Assembly: GCF_018614415.1 (NCBI RefSeq) | Contig: NZ_JAGGOO010000040.1 | Span: 1-64,000 of the forward strand | DNA: 64,000 bases | Source: Streptomyces sp. ISL-12 | Lineage (GTDB): Bacteria; Actinomycetota; Actinomycetes; Streptomycetales; Streptomycetaceae | Direction of reading: 5' to 3' | Shown: positions 63,265 to 64,000 of the stretch, in pieces | How positions within the stretch are numbered: the first letter of the stretch is position 1 | How the letters are laid out: every line of letters begins with the position of its first letter | Notes under the pieces: generated by a model | Seen by the model: only the letters and a program-made list of their open reading frames with translations | Database searches by the model: none | What the model was told of the DNA's origin: nothing | Position numbers and translations under genes: made by a program

Positions 63265-63866
63265 GTGATCGATGACGACTCCTCCGTGCGGACGAGCGGC
63301 GGGCGCACCAGCCGCCGGCGGTTCGCTCTGGCACTGGCCCCCCTGCTCGTCGGCGCCTGCGCCCTGCTCGCCGGGAGCGCCACGGGGGTCGTCTCCGTGG
63401 CGTTCGCGGGGGAGGTCCCGGTCACGGTCCACGCCGCGCGGGTGTCCGGGTCGGGTGTGTCGGCCTCCCCGGCCGCCTCGGGCCGCGGCGGACTGCTGCC
63501 GGCGCTGGCCACGCGGATGGAGCGGGCGACCGTCGAGGACGCCTGTGTCCACTCCACCGCCCACCTGCCGGTCATCGGAGCGGTGACGGCCGTCGTACGC
63601 ATCGAACGGGCCACCGCCACCGGGCTGACGGTGGAGGCGGGCATGGCCACGGCCCGGTCGGTGCGGCTCTCCGGAGCGGAGTTCAGCACGCCCGGGGGTC
63701 CCCGGACCAACCCACCGGACTGTTCACCGTCGGCGCGCGGGAGGTCAGCGGCAGCGCGGTGACCACGCGGCCGCACGCCTTCACCGCCGGAACCATCACG
63801 TCCCGGGGCGTCGCCGTCGAGCTGCGCCGTGGAGAGGGCGGCTGCGCGCCGGGAGCCACCCGATGA
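63265..63866 (+). pseudogene. DUF6230-like secreted protein gene, interrupted by a one-base frameshift
   Basis: The N-terminal part (signal-anchor RRRFALALAPLLVGACALLAG, then beta-rich domain with LLPALATRMERATVEDACV) reads in one frame to the poly-G at 63694-63698. The expected C-terminus (QPTGLFTVGAREVSGSAV and GTITSRGVAVELRRGEGGC) continues in the next frame to a TGA at 63864-63866. One extra G would restore it. Either a sequencing error or a true mutation. The start is uncertain; GTG 63265 is favoured. DUF6230 is normally paired with DUF6114, as here. Confidence 0.65.
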
Positions 63867-64000
63867 CCACGGGGACGCGTCCCGGGGGGGCGGGGGTGGC
63901 GCCGAGGCCGCCCGTTCGCGGCGGGGCTGCTGCTGTGCCTCGGCGGTCTGGAGCTGGTCTGCGTCTCCTGGGCGGGGCTGGGCTTCCTCCGGCTCACCGG
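63863..64000 (+). pseudogene. DUF6114-like membrane protein, partial and frame-disrupted
   Basis: The ATG at 63863 overlaps the DUF6230 stop by 4 nt. After a run of seven G (63884-63890) the natural frame is shifted: WRRGRPFAAGLLLCLGGLELVC and VSWAGLGFLRLT are read only if one G is removed. The hydrophobic segments and RRGRPF match DUF6114. The gene runs off the window end. Same caveat about sequence quality as the previous gene. Confidence 0.6.

Overview
The window is high-GC actinomycete chromosome and almost certainly Streptomyces. Nearly every third codon position is G or C. Starts are often GTG or TTG, and several genes look leaderless. The gene content is also typical: mycothiol-dependent formaldehyde oxidation, SpoIIE-type PAS/GAF phosphatases, streptogrisin-like proteases, F420-type split-barrel enzymes, CYP/ferredoxin pairs and the DUF6230/DUF6114 pair. 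I see no tRNA, rRNA, CRISPR array, insertion sequence or prophage.

Layout. 0.2-11.2 kb is a mosaic of metabolic and stress genes: VOC protein, DUF4235, glutathionyl-hydroquinone reductase-like protein, CDF metal exporter, deazaflavin-type oxidoreductase, P450 plus 3Fe-4S ferredoxin, flavoprotein, aldo/keto reductase, lipoprotein, and a large PAS-GAF-SpoIIE-ATPase regulator. 11.5-18.5 kb is a polysaccharide-degrading block: secreted GH2, a secreted beta-propeller, and a GH9 cellulase behind a perfect CebR operator. 18.6-21.1 kb carries an RHH/Fic-like toxin-antitoxin pair in which the Fic motif is degenerate, then an unusual sigma-like/zinc-finger/TM/ricin-lectin fusion. 21.2-24.5 kb, on the minus strand, has a haem-oxygenase-like iron enzyme, a HemK2-like methyltransferase and a CDGSH protein, followed by a small acidic protein and a Ppx/GppA phosphatase. 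24.6-30.8 kb, on the minus strand, is a complete NHLM-type peptide export cassette: C39 peptidase-ABC, second ABC, HlyD-like adaptor, and a cysteine-free double-glycine precursor peptide with a glycine-zipper core. No modifying enzyme is visible. This is the best candidate for an undescribed system.

31.3-35.9 kb holds a secreted serine protease, a second SpoIIE regulator and a CBS protein. 36.0-42.6 kb is a dTDP-rhamnose and glycosyltransferase locus (long StrD-type rmlA, rmlB, rmlD and a methyltransferase facing rmlC and a GT2 enzyme), probably for a cell-wall glycopolymer. 42.7-49.4 kb includes a MarR/isochorismatase-like pair, a phosphoesterase, an ABC exporter, and mscR with its partner metallo-hydrolase. 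49.4-58.2 kb has an EamA-type transporter, a membrane-anchored protease, a MalY-type PLP enzyme, a TetR/flavin reductase unit with repeated GCACTCAGTGC operators, and a third SpoIIE protein with an ANTAR-like N-terminus. 58.3-64 kb has an RpiR regulator, a deazaflavin enzyme/GMC oxidoreductase pair divergent from an atypical P450, and a DUF6230/DUF6114 pair broken by two poly-G indels.

The genes mostly work as separate small modules. Shared themes are extracellular degradation, cell-envelope glycan synthesis, peptide export, and signalling through SpoIIE phosphatases. Residue positions are counted from the start codons chosen here; all functions are inferred from motifs read by eye.
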